Part shown: piece after piece, positions 24,884 through 33,305 of the stretch | Numbering within the stretch: position 1 is the stretch's first letter | Layout: each line of letters starts with the position of its first letter | Assembly (NCBI RefSeq): GCF_007989805.1 | Contig: NZ_BJUB01000013.1 | Location: 62,001-126,000, forward strand | From: Cellulomonas xylanilytica | GTDB lineage: Bacteria; Actinomycetota; Actinomycetes; Actinomycetales; Cellulomonadaceae | Direction of reading: 5' to 3' | DNA: 64,000 nucleotides | Notes under the pieces: model-generated | What the model was told of the DNA's origin: nothing | Databases searched by the model: none | What the model saw: the letters and a program-made list of their open reading frames with translations, nothing else | Made by a program: the position numbers and the translations under genes

Positions 24884-25550
24884 CAGGCACTGCCTCCCGT
24901 ACGACGCGAACCACCCTCGTCACCTCGACTCCCTCGATCGTGGGCGCATCGACGACGGATGCCACCCCTGCCCCGAGCTTGCGACCGACGTGCTTGGCCG
25001 CTTCGATCTCGTCTTCCGCCTTCGACCCCTTCAGCGCCACCAGCGTCCCGCCCTGACCGAGCAGCGGGATCGCCCAGCGGTACAGCTTGTCCAGAGCCGC
25101 GACCGCCCGCACGGTGACAGCGTCCCCGACCAGGTTGCCGTGCTCGTCCTGCGCCCGCCCACGGCGAACGACGACATTGTCGAGTCGCAACGTCTCGGCA
25201 ACCTCGCTCAACCAGTCGGTCCGTCGCTCCATCGGCTCCAGAAGCACCACTTCAGCCGTCGGCACCATCGCGGCGACGACGACCCCGGGTAGGCCTGCTC
25301 CGCTCCCCAGGTCGATGATCCGACCCTCCGTGGGAAGGAACGGCACCACAGCAGCCGAGTTCAGGAGGTGGCGCTCCCACAGACGTGAGAACTCTCGCGG
25401 GCCGACGAGACCTCGGAGCTCACCTTGGTCAATCAGTAGGTCGTGGAAGCCCTTCACCGCTGGCCAGGCAGGCCCGAAGAAGGGTTCGAGTCGCGCATCG
25501 CCGTCGAGCGGGTCTGCTCCGTCGGTCGTGGCCGACTGAGCTTCCATCAC
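24873..25550 (-). CDS. rsmG: 16S rRNA (guanine527-N7) methyltransferase
   Basis: 225-residue RsmG (GidB), which methylates G527 of 16S rRNA with S-adenosylmethionine; loss gives low-level streptomycin resistance. Motifs: LWERHLLNSAAVV, the SAM-binding IIDLGSGAGLPGVVVA, EPMERRTDWL, VRAVAALDKL and VALKGSKAEDEI. The GTG at 25550 is eight bases after AGGGG; an ATG follows at 25547. It heads the rsmG-parA-parB operon. In most actinobacteria jag is immediately upstream; here 4.7 kb separates them and a parS lies 15 bases before the start. Confidence 0.96.
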   Translation of the reverse strand: MMEAQSATTDGADPLDGDARLEPFFGPAWPAVKGFHDLLIDQGELRGLVGPREFSRLWERHLLNSAAVVPFLPTEGRIIDLGSGAGLPGVVVAAMVPTAEVVLLEPMERRTDWLSEVAETLRLDNVVVRRGRAQDEHGNLVGDAVTVRAVAALDKLYRWAIPLLGQGGTLVALKGSKAEDEIEAAKHVGRKLGAGVASVVDAPTIEGVEVTRVVRVVREAVPGVR

Positions 25551-25564
25551 CGCGACATCCCCTA

Positions 25565-25580
25565 GGTTTCACGTGAAACG
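25565..25580. other. parS site
   Basis: GGTTTCACGTGAAACG: perfect 14-base palindrome GTTTCACGTGAAAC. It lies just upstream of rsmG and may overlap the rsmG-parAB promoter. Confidence 0.92.
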
Positions 25581-26493
25581 AGAACGCATGAGCCGCTTCC
25601 TCCAGCTCCACACGCCGCGCGACGAACCGCACTTGGCTCGCCGCGGCCCTACCGTACCGTGCTGCGCTCCGCAGACCCTCCTGTCCACACGGGCCACGCC
25701 TTCGGATCTCCGAGCCGACTTCCTGCCGTGCACGGTGCGCGGTTGCTGCGGATCGGGCCCATGCCTCGCGGCACCATCGCTGCGGCACCGCCCTGATCCG
25801 CCCTGATCCGCCCTGTTCCCTGGTGGCTGAGTTCACCAACAATCGGAGCGGTCCTCGCCTGCCCACGTTCTCGACACAGCGGTCCCCTGACACCACCTCA
25901 GGCGCGCCCGCATACGACGCCTCATTGCGCGCTCGACTCTCTGCATGCACTAGCCGACGCCGATTCCTGCCCGCCAGTCGCAGAACCCAGTAACACCGCA
26001 CCATTGGAACTGCGGAGGCCCATCGGGCGGCATGAGCCCTCGCGTGAACCCGTACCTGACAACGTGTCCCCGCCGGGGGTGCGCATCTCTTCGACATAAC
26101 AGTCGCTCCGGGACCTCGCCCCGGAGAGACAAGCGCGCGGCTCCGTCTGCGGTCGACTGGTGCCCCTGCCGGGAGCAGAGATCGCGTCGGCTAGCTCGAC
26201 GCTTCCCACCTACGGTCCCCCAACGGGTCCAGCCGGTGCGGAGGGCGCTAGCTACGCCCGCGCATCGCAGGGTGAGCCGATCGCGTGGAAGTTGTCCTGC
26301 AAGCCTGCGCGCAGGGGATCCCCCATCCCCGGCTCCACGAGCGACGTGCGCCTGTGCGTGTCGATGCTGTCCTGGGCCGGCACGCCCGGGACCATCGCGA
26401 AATGAGATCCGTCTTGGCGGTGGCCCCGCTTCGGTGTGGAAGGGCGAATGGTGCACTCTCCGATGACGAGTTCGGGCGGGCCACTCAGCAAGT

Positions 26494-26509
26494 TGTTTCA
26501 CGTGGAACG
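26494..26509. other. parS site
   Basis: TGTTTCACGTGGAACG: one mismatch in the right half, the variant common in actinobacteria. Confidence 0.9.
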
Positions 26510-26664
26510 ACGATCGGCGTAGCCCGCAGCGCAGGCACCTCGCGGTGACCGCGTACTCACCAGCTCCACGTGTCCGCGATGCTGGGCTCGGCTCCCCCTC
26601 GAGCGAGCGCGCAGTGCGCATGGAGCAGGAACGGGACGGAAGATACTCGCTTCCCCTAGCGGTT

Positions 26665-26770
26665 CCGGCTCAGCGTCACTCGCCCCGGCTCAGCGGCACT
26701 CGCCGGCTCGGCGGCACTCGCCGGCTCGGCGGCACTCGCCCCGGCTCGGCGGCACTCGCCCGGCTCCGCC
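26665..26770. repeat. Tandem repeat of 18-20 bases
   Basis: Five tandem units of CCGGCTCAGCGGCACTCGCC with small changes (CTCAGCG to CTCGGCG, loss of two C). It begins 156 bases after a parS. No coding sense on either strand. Confidence 0.85.
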
Positions 26771-27047
26771 GCAATGGCATGACTCCGCGGCACCGGCCCG
26801 GCTCAGGCGGTATGGCCCGAAACAGCGATACCGGTCCGGGTCATCGCCTGATGTCCGGCTCAGCGGCAGCGATCACCTCACCGGTCGTTACGCCCGTCGC
26901 CACGGTGGGAAGGTGGTCGCGGCGCTTGGAGGTTGGCATCCCATTGCCCGAGAGGACAGGCTGGTCAGTCGCCTGACGTCGGGATGTCGGTAGCCCGCAC
27001 CTCGCGCGAATTCCGGCTCAAGGGCAAAGGCCGGGCTCAGGCGGCAA

Positions 27048-27100
27048 CGGTCGGCTCCCCAGCGCCGGTCTCAGGGGCAGCGGTCGGCTCCCCAGCGCCG
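27048..27100. repeat. Direct repeat, two copies
   Basis: CGGTCGGCTCCCCAGCGCCG occurs exactly at 27048-27067 and 27081-27100, a 33-base period whose spacer is partly duplicated (GGCAACGG / GGCAGCGG). Confidence 0.85.
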
Positions 27101-27314
27101 CCCCTGTATGACGGCGACAGACAGCCCAGCGACACCGGCCGGCCCACGTCGCAGCGGTCCGTACGAGGACGCGACTATCGCCAGCTTCGCGACAGGCCAC
27201 ACGCTGACCAGCGATGGCTGACAGCCCGCCAGCCGTCCGTCGCGTCGACGAGGCCTCGGTCCTTGCGATCGACGGGCGCGCATGGCTCGGCAGCGGCGGC
27301 CGCCCGGCATGAGG

Positions 27315-27524
27315 AGACTCTTCCGGCGGACGGTAGCGTTCTGGCTTCGCGCCAGGAGACCGGCTGATGGCGGCCGCCCGGCACGGCAGCCGCCCGGCAC
27401 GGGACACTTCCCATCGGGCGGCAGCGTTCCGGGTTCGGGCGAGATGCTCTCTGACGGCAGGCGCCCAGTGCGGCGGGGCGCTCAGCGCGAACACCCTCCC
27501 GGCCGACGGCAGCGTTCCGGCTTC
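27315..27524. repeat. Three spaced imperfect repeats
   Basis: Units at about 27315-27350, 27403-27438 and 27490-27525 share a core GACGGCAGCGTTCCGGCTTC (exact at 27505-27524; variants at 27329 and 27418) and a preceding ACnCTTCCCnnCGG stretch. Spacing is roughly 87 bases. Confidence 0.7.
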
Positions 27525-27710
27525 AGGGCAAGCCGGCAGACGGCGGCTTCCCGGCGCTACGACAATCTGACGGCCACCCGGCGACGTCCGCGTGCGCAGG
27601 TCTCTCGACACCCGCGAGTTGCGCCTGGCGGGCCTCGACAGAGACTCAGCGTCATTTCCAGGGCTACGTCCCGCGATGATCAGGGCGTCGGTGGAGGGCA
27701 GGTCCGCGTT

Positions 27711-27726
27711 CGTTTCACGTGAAACG
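27711..27726. other. parS site
   Basis: CGTTTCACGTGAAACG: perfect 16-base palindrome. Confidence 0.92.
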
Positions 27727-28250
27727 GCAATCCGGGAGCATTCTGCTGGCCCACTCCCTGGGTAGGTCAGTTCAGGCCAAGAGTTGGACGCCCGAGCTGT
27801 GCGCCGTCAGGCTCGTGCAGCGGGTGACCTGGAGCAGCTCTCACGTTCCAGTAGGTGGACGCCGGACCGCCAACGGGCTCCGCGGCCGGCGTCGAGTAGT
27901 TCTCAGCCCACGTTGCGCTCAAGGCTGGTCGCCACGTCCTGCGTGCACAATGGTCGCGGGTGGCAGGCGCTCCGGAACCTTGTCGGTGGTTCGTGCAACG
28001 CGCGGCCGAGTACCAGGGCGAGGACGAGGACGGGATGGTGTCGCGCAGCGTCGACGCCCCGCGCGGCACTTCCCCACTCCACCAGCAGTTCAATGACCGC
28101 CCGCGCCGTCCGAGCGTCTTGCACGCGCCTCCCGTGTTCAACTGGCCAGCGGCACGGTGCGCTTCAGGGGGATGCAGACTCGAAAGAAGGCATCGCAGCG
28201 GCGACATTTCCCGTGGCACTGGTAGCGCTGCGACACCGGTATACCTGGAT

Positions 28251-28411
28251 GCCTGACGCCTGACGCCTGAGGCCTGAGGCCTGACGCCCAACGCCTCACA
28301 CCACACACATCACGCCACACGCCTGATGCCTGATGCCTGATGCCTGGTGCTTGGTGCCTGGTGCCTGGTGCCTGGTGCCTGGTGCCTGGTGCCTGGTGCC
28401 TGGTGCCTGGG
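28251..28411. repeat. Heptanucleotide tandem array, 23 units
   Basis: Consensus GCCTGRN. All 161 bases stay in 7-base register: GCCTGAC/GCCTGAG units, then decayed ones (GCCCAAC, GCCTCAC, ACCACAC, ACATCAC, GCCACAC), three GCCTGAT, then ten units of mostly GCCTGGT (one GCTTGGT, last GCCTGGG). It ends 23 bases before the parS at 28435. Slippage-prone and non-coding; not a CRISPR. Confidence 0.92.
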
Positions 28412-28434
28412 TGAGTGGACCAGCAGAACTGCGA

Positions 28435-28450
28435 TGTTTCACGTGGAACC
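28435..28450. other. parS site
   Basis: TGTTTCACGTGGAACC, one mismatch within the central 14-base palindrome. It immediately follows the heptamer array. Confidence 0.9.
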
Positions 28451-28965
28451 GGGCGGCACGTCAGATCGCTTCCAACCCCCGCCCCGAGCCCAGCGCGATG
28501 CCGCCGCGGCGCTGCGACGCCCCGAACCACTCCGGTTGGACGGAACGAGGGCCAGCTCCCACGTTGTCTTGGCCCTCGGGGAGGCGGCCTCCGCGGAGCA
28601 CGTCCGTCCTGGTCCCGAAGCGGGGGATGATGCCCGGCGCACCATCGGATGCGTCTCTGATGTCAGTCGCGCGAAGCGCGATCCTCGTTCCAGATCGTGG
28701 GCGTCAACCTTGCCAGGTTCCGGCTCTAAGTCGTGAGCCGCAGGCGTTCGGCCACACGGCTCAGTGTCCGATTGGCCGTCTGCATGAACGGCTACGGGCC
28801 ATCTCGCGAAGCGCTCGATCCGCAAGCGACGGATCGACCTACCATCCACGGCCTCCCGCGAGAGCCACGGCTCGTCACAGCACGACTGGTCTCCTCCCAA
28901 CCAGCACTGTTCCAGAGCATCGAAGTGGATCGCCCCGATGCGTCGATAGAACGATCGGTCGGTCG

Positions 28966-28981
28966 CGTTTCACGTGAAACA
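28966..28981. other. parS site
   Basis: CGTTTCACGTGAAACA: perfect central palindrome. Confidence 0.92.
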
Positions 28982-29110
28982 CGGCAACTGAGGCGGGTGG
29001 AGAGCTCGGAAGAGGATTGGCCTCGACCGCGTCGTGCACGGCTACACCTTGGACAATCGGCACGGCGGCGCGTGTGCCGTCGATCCCCGGTTCGAGGACG
29101 TCCCTGTCAT

Positions 29111-29126
29111 GGTTCCACGTGAAACA
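29111..29126. other. parS site
   Basis: GGTTCCACGTGAAACA: the single-mismatch variant in inverted orientation. Only 129 bases separate it from the previous site, the closest pair in the region. Confidence 0.9.
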
Positions 29127-29537
29127 GCGAAGCCCGGCTGCTGACCGGGCGTGGACGCCTCGGCGGCTGGAGGTGGACCGATGAGGTTCTTCAGCTGACG
29201 CATCGTCACCGTGCGGTGATGATCCTCCGGCAGGACTGCGACCCTCGCCGTAAACGACCCTGCACGGGACAGATCGTGTTCCGGATGCGCGACGCGGAGG
29301 CTTCCTTTCGCTGATCGCATCGCCGTCGACGCTCCTGGGCACTCAAGTAGTTCCGGACGCGCGCGTCCCGCCGAGACGGGTACCTCACCCCTGTGTCTAC
29401 TCCGCCGGGTGTGCTTGCTGCTCTCTCCGCCTCCGCCACGCGCCGGCCACCACCTGCTGTCCGACGCTCTTTGCGTCCCCCACGACAGCACATCGCTGCA
29501 TCCGAACGCACCGCCGTGCCATCGACCCGTTCCAGTG

Positions 29538-29553
29538 TGTTTCACGTGGAACG
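29538..29553. other. parS site
   Basis: TGTTTCACGTGGAACG. Confidence 0.9.
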
Positions 29554-30174
29554 ATCCTGCCCCCGCGATCCGAGCGGGCAGCTGACACGTGGGGTCCCGG
29601 GCGACGACAAGCACCGGCGCGCTACGCGCGAGCACACGGCCATGAGGACGCCACTCTCCCGTCCACAGAGCTCAGCCCGGTTCGACTACATCGACACCCC
29701 GGTCGGCGCATACGTCGCACGGAGGACACGAGGCGCCGTGCACACCGAACAGGGTGTTCGAACTCCTACCAGCGAGTCCACCCGTTCCACGGCAGCTCCC
29801 CGTCCCTGTCGGTGAAGACCTGTCAGCCGGGCCACCACCGGCACCGACCACCCTGCAGCGCCCAGACGATGCTGCGACCGACGATGAGGCGGGGGTTGGA
29901 ACGCGCGCTCCGCGTCGGCGACGACGACGATGCGCCGCCCGATCCGTGCCTGTGCGAAGCCGGTGGGTCCCCACTGAATCCCCGCTACTCGCGCAGGGCG
30001 GACGGGCACGAGAGCGTGCCGAGTTGTCACCATGGCCAGCGCTCCAGGGCTGACAGCGAAGGACCTCATCAAGACGGCACATTCACGTCCGCTGAGTCAT
30101 GCGGCGACGGCTGCTGGGGCGGGCGGCACGACTCACATTGAACGTCGTCGCACGTGACCCCCGCGCACCCCGGA

Positions 30175-30190
30175 TGTTTCACGTGGAACC
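30175..30190. other. parS site
   Basis: TGTTTCACGTGGAACC. The origin-proximal member, 74 bases beyond the jag terminator. Confidence 0.9.
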
Positions 30191-30263
30191 AGCGAGCGCT
30201 CCACATCGGCAGCTGAGCGGAGAGGCGCCTGCCGAGGAGCGGCCCGGCACACGGGGAAACGAC

Positions 30264-30293
30264 GAAGGGGCGGGCCCGCAGGCCCACCCCTTC
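30264..30293 (-). terminator. Terminator of the rpmH-jag operon
   Basis: On the minus strand GAAGGGGTGGGCC pairs with GGCCCGCCCCTTC (one G-T pair), loop TGCGG. It lies 21 bases past the jag stop and isolates rsmG-parAB transcription from the jag operon. Confidence 0.8.
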
Positions 30294-30314
30294 ATTTCCG
30301 TGCAGGAACACGCA

Positions 30315-30830
30315 TCATGCGGGTCGAATCACCACGTGGCGGTTCGGCTCGACGCCGTCGGAGTCGCTCGACATCCCCGCAGAGGCGACGGCGTCGTGGA
30401 CAACCTTGCGCTCGAAGGGGTTCATGGCATCGAGGGCGACGGCCTCGCCAGACTCCTTGACGCGTGCGATGGCCTCTTCGGCCACGGCGACCAGCTCCGC
30501 CCGGCGCGCGGAGCGGTATCCGGCGACATCGAGCATGAGACGGCTGCGCTCACCGGTCTTGGCCTGGACGGCGAGACGGGTCAGCTCCTGGAGGGCGTCG
30601 AGGACCTCCCCGTCGGGGCCGGCCAGGCGCGAGAGCGACCGGTCGGCCGGGTCCTCGGAGACGATCTCCACGGCGGCTCTGCCGTGGTCGATGTCGATGT
30701 CGATGTCACCGTCGAGGTCCGCGATGTCGAGCAGCTCCTCGAGGTAGTCGGCTGCGATCTCGCCCTCTTCCTCGAGGCGCTTCGTGCTGGTGCTCTCGAC
30801 GGATTCGGCGTCGGGCTGGGTCGAGGTCAT
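30315..30830 (-). CDS. jag: RNA-binding protein Jag/KhpB
   Basis: A 171-residue KH-R3H protein (KhpB, formerly Jag/SpoIIIJ-associated). An acidic N-terminus replaces the Jag-N domain found in Firmicutes. The KH-like domain covers about residues 25-100 and the R3H domain about 105-165 (RSARRAELVAVAEEAIARV, MNPFERKVVHDAVA). It binds RNA, in some bacteria with KhpA, and affects cell-wall and division gene expression. Ribosome site GGAGAGAG. Last gene of the rpmH-rnpA-yidD-yidC-jag operon, 35 bases after yidC. Confidence 0.95.
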   Translation of the reverse strand: MTSTQPDAESVESTSTKRLEEEGEIAADYLEELLDIADLDGDIDIDIDHGRAAVEIVSEDPADRSLSRLAGPDGEVLDALQELTRLAVQAKTGERSRLMLDVAGYRSARRAELVAVAEEAIARVKESGEAVALDAMNPFERKVVHDAVASAGMSSDSDGVEPNRHVVIRPA

Positions 30831-30865
30831 GGAGTTCTCTCTCCGATCAACGTCGCGCGGGTGCG

Positions 30866-31975
30866 CTACTTCTTTGGCTTGGTGGGCTTGCCGGGCGCAG
30901 GTGTACCGGGTCCGTCGCCGTCCTTGGGAGCGGCCGGCTTGGGAGAGCCTGGCTTCGACGATGCCGGCCTCGGAGTGGCCGGCTTAGGAGCGGCCGGCTT
31001 GTCCTGGATCTCCTCGATCACGGGCCGCGGCTTGTTGCGGTCCTTGCGCTTCGGCTGCTCGCGCTGTCCGCGCGGCTTCTCCTCGATGATCACCGGGGCA
31101 GCGGCGTCTTCCTCGATGACACCGTGCGCCTTGGCCTTCTTCGCCTTGCGCTCCTTCATGGCGATCTCCGCCTGGGAGCCGGGGGCCGGCATGCGACGGA
31201 TCGTGTAGAACTGCTGGCCCATCGACCACAGGTTGGTGGTGGTCCAGTAGATGAGGACACCGATGGGGAAGTTGACGCCGGAGAACGCGAAGATCAGCGG
31301 CAGCACGTAGAGCAGCACCTTCTGCTGCTGAGCCATCGGGCCCTGGAGTGCGGCCGGCGGCATGTTCTTCATGGTCAGCTGACGCTGCGTGAGGAAGGTG
31401 GTGGCCGACATCGCGATGATCAGGACGACCGTGACCACCTGGATGTGCCAGTTGCCGTCGGCCCGCATGAACGTGCCGGAGAGCGGGGCACCGAAGATGG
31501 TGGCGTTCTCGGCCTGCTCGGCGAGCTCCGGGGTCAGCGGGCCGATCTGCGGGTAGCTGCCGTTCGCGATGCGCGGCAGCTCGATGAGCACTCGGAACAG
31601 CGCGAAGAAGATGGGGGACTGCAGGAGGATCGGCAGGCACGATGCGAACGGGTTGGTGCCGTGCTCGCGGTAGAGCGCCATCGTCTCGCGGCTCATCGCC
31701 TCGCGGGACGCGGGGTCCGTCTTGCCCTTGTACTTCTTCTGGATCGCCTGCATCTCGGGTGCCAGCAGCTGCATGCCGCGCGACGCCTTGATCTGCCGGA
31801 AGAAGAGCGGGATCAGCAGGATCCGGATGACGATCACGAGGCCCACGATGGACAGCGACCAGGCGGCGCCCCCAGCGGGGTCGAGGCCGATCGCGGTGAA
31901 CAGCGAGTGGAACTGGACCATGATCCAGGCCACGACGACCATGATCGGTTTGAGCAGACCGTCGAACCAGTCCAT
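30866..31975 (-). CDS. yidC: Membrane protein insertase YidC
   Basis: A 369-residue YidC/Oxa1 insertase, which inserts and folds inner-membrane proteins alone or with SecYEG. About five membrane helices: LLKPIMVVVAWIMVQFHSLF, LSIVGLVIVIRILLIPLFF (with the conserved groove arginine), LPILLQSPIFFALFRVLI, IQVVTVVLIIAMSATTF and LPLIFAFSGVNFPIGVLIYW. The cytoplasmic loop has QAIQKKYKGKTDP. The ~110-residue C-terminal tail is very basic then Pro/Ala/Lys-rich, suited to ribosome binding. GAGGAG ribosome site. Confidence 0.97.
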   Translation of the reverse strand: MDWFDGLLKPIMVVVAWIMVQFHSLFTAIGLDPAGGAAWSLSIVGLVIVIRILLIPLFFRQIKASRGMQLLAPEMQAIQKKYKGKTDPASREAMSRETMALYREHGTNPFASCLPILLQSPIFFALFRVLIELPRIANGSYPQIGPLTPELAEQAENATIFGAPLSGTFMRADGNWHIQVVTVVLIIAMSATTFLTQRQLTMKNMPPAALQGPMAQQQKVLLYVLPLIFAFSGVNFPIGVLIYWTTTNLWSMGQQFYTIRRMPAPGSQAEIAMKERKAKKAKAHGVIEEDAAAPVIIEEKPRGQREQPKRKDRNKPRPVIEEIQDKPAAPKPATPRPASSKPGSPKPAAPKDGDGPGTPAPGKPTKPKK

Positions 31976-31996
31976 CGGGCAGAACTCCTCGGGGGG

Positions 31997-32293
31997 TCAG
32001 TGTGTGGACGGGGCCACGTCGTGATGGTGATGGACGGGACGTGCTGGTGGAACGTCGTCCACGCCACCCAGGTTCCAGGGGTTGCAGCGGAGCACCCGCC
32101 AGACGGCGAGCCCTGTCCCGCGGATCGCGCCGTGGCGCTGCACCGCGATGACGGCGTACTGCGAGCAGGACGGGTAGAACTTGCAGGTCGGTGGTGTCAG
32201 CGGCGAGATGAACCGCTGGTACCCCCGGAGCAGGAGGAGCAGGAGCCGGCCTGGAGCACGGACTATCGCGTGGACGACGGGATGAGTAGTCAT
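31997..32293 (-). CDS. yidD: Membrane protein insertion efficiency factor YidD
   Basis: A 98-residue YidD. One amphipathic/hydrophobic segment (about 12-26, [16 protein letters not shown]) and the family signature [48 protein letters not shown] with its conserved cysteines. It assists YidC. The C-terminus is His-rich (HHHH). ATG chosen seven bases after the rnpA stop; the open frame extends upstream in rnpA. Confidence 0.95.
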   Translation of the reverse strand: MTTHPVVHAIVRAPGRLLLLLLRGYQRFISPLTPPTCKFYPSCSQYAVIAVQRHGAIRGTGLAVWRVLRCNPWNLGGVDDVPPARPVHHHHDVAPSTH

Positions 32294-32300
32294 GGGATGA

Positions 32301-32666
32301 CTACGCCTCGGTCCGTCGTCGAGACCGCCGTGCCGCTGTCTCGAGCGCCGCGTCGAGGTCCGCGCCCAGGAGGGCGAACGGCCGGGTGGCGGCAGGCGGC
32401 AGGGCGCGGACGACGATGCCGGCGTCAGCGGGCATCGATGCCAGCCGAGCACGGACCAGCTCGCGCAGACGACGCTTCACCAGGTTCCGCGTCACCGCGG
32501 TCCCGACCGCCTTGGACACGACAAGACCGACCACCGGCCCGGAGGGCGAGTGATCGGTCCTGGTCGTCAGATGCACCACGAGGGTGTCCCGTCCGCCGCG
32601 CGCGCCTCGGCGCACCGCCTGCTCGAAGTCGGCAGCGCGGCGCATGCGGTGCGCAGCGGACAGCAC
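32301..32666 (-). CDS. rnpA: Ribonuclease P protein component
   Basis: 121 residues, the protein subunit that, with the RnpB RNA, trims tRNA 5' leaders. N-terminal [26 protein letters not shown] and the RNR signature [13 protein letters not shown], which binds pre-tRNA. The GTG at 32666 is 11 bases after the rpmH stop and gives normal length. The open frame continues upstream antisense-like over rpmH but is not coding there. Confidence 0.95.
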   Translation of the reverse strand: MLSAAHRMRRAADFEQAVRRGARGGRDTLVVHLTTRTDHSPSGPVVGLVVSKAVGTAVTRNLVKRRLRELVRARLASMPADAGIVVRALPPAATRPFALLGADLDAALETAARRSRRRTEA

Positions 32667-32677
32667 CGACGGTGGTG

Positions 32678-32815
32678 TCAGGCCGAGAGCTCCGCGCGGC
32701 CCTTGCGACGGCGAGCCGCCAGGATCGCGCGGCCGGCGCGGGTACGCATACGCAGACGGAAGCCGTGGGTCTTGGCCCGGCGCCGGTTGTTCGGCTGGAA
32801 GGTGCGCTTGCTCAC
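32678..32815 (-). CDS. rpmH: 50S ribosomal protein L34
   Basis: A 45-residue highly basic L34: [19 protein letters not shown]...[19 protein letters not shown] start with GGAG seven bases upstream. First gene of the minus-strand operon running away from the origin. Confidence 0.97.
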   Translation of the reverse strand: MSKRTFQPNNRRRAKTHGFRLRMRTRAGRAILAARRRKGRAELSA

Positions 32816-33305
32816 GAGAGTCTCCAAGTACATCGGGTGGGTCTCGCATGTGCCGCGCGACCAGGTTCAGGCTGCCGAGATCGAACTGCTCCCAGGACAC
32901 GCATCGCGTGCGTGCGGCGTCAGGGCGCGCCAGCAGGGGCCATCGAGAAGGCTGCAATACCGTACTTCCCGCCGTACTGGCCGGTCAAATGCGCGCGACT
33001 CGCCGGGACGATCCTCTCACGTGGGTCGTCGACGTCACCCCGCAAGGCCCTCCCCGGGCCAGCCCGCGGCCACTAGCATCGGTCATCGTCGCCGGGGGCA
33101 CGCAGCCTGTGGACCACGACGTCGTGGACGGCTGCCGGGTGCGACGACGAGCAGCTCCAGAACGGCGCCCGACAGGCCGTCCTCATCGTGTCTGAGCACC
33201 TATGACATCGCCGTGACCAACTGCTCACAGGTGTGGACAAGTGTGTGGACAACGCCGGTCGTGCGAGACTCGACCACCCACGCGATCGAACAGCTGAGGT
33301 AGCAC
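32816..33305. other. rpmH-dnaA intergenic region with DnaA boxes
   Basis: 490 bases holding the divergent rpmH and dnaA promoters. Two perfect DnaA boxes TGTGGACAA (complement of TTGTCCACA) at 33232-33240 and 33244-33252 sit about 55 bases before the dnaA start, with a weaker TGTGGACCA at 33109-33117. They suit autoregulation of dnaA. No gene. Confidence 0.75.
33232..33252. promoter_or_regulatory. Pair of DnaA boxes upstream of dnaA
   Basis: Two copies of TGTGGACAA, 12 bases apart start to start, so on the same helix face. Confidence 0.85.

Larger units (their letters stand above)
25551..30263. other. parS-rich 4.7 kb region without genes (putative centromere)
   Basis: No open frame here resembles a protein: candidate frames are Arg/Ser/Pro-rich, lack ribosome sites, overlap on both strands and even translate through parS sites. 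Eight parS sites are spread over it (25565, 26494, 27711, 28435, 28966, 29111, 29538, 30175), with several families of short tandem repeats. It is visibly less GC-biased than the flanking genes. It starts after the jag terminator and ends at the rsmG promoter. Function as a ParB-loading centromere is inferred from the sites. Confidence 0.8.

Noticed and set aside
26665..26770. CRISPR or iteron array
   Set aside because: Directly abutting 18-20 base units without spacers, and no replication initiator nearby other than DnaA at 33 kb; better described as a satellite.
28251..28411. CRISPR array
   Set aside because: The unit is seven bases with no spacers, and no cas genes are present.
25573..30141. 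Numerous open frames of 60-225 codons on both strands between rsmG and jag
   Set aside because: They overlap each other on all frames, lack ribosome sites, have Arg/Ser/Pro-rich compositions typical of random high-GC frames, and translate straight through parS sites and tandem arrays.
21191..31000. Insertion sequence or prophage as the source of the jag-rsmG gap
   Set aside because: No transposase, integrase, terminal inverted repeats or target duplication can be seen.
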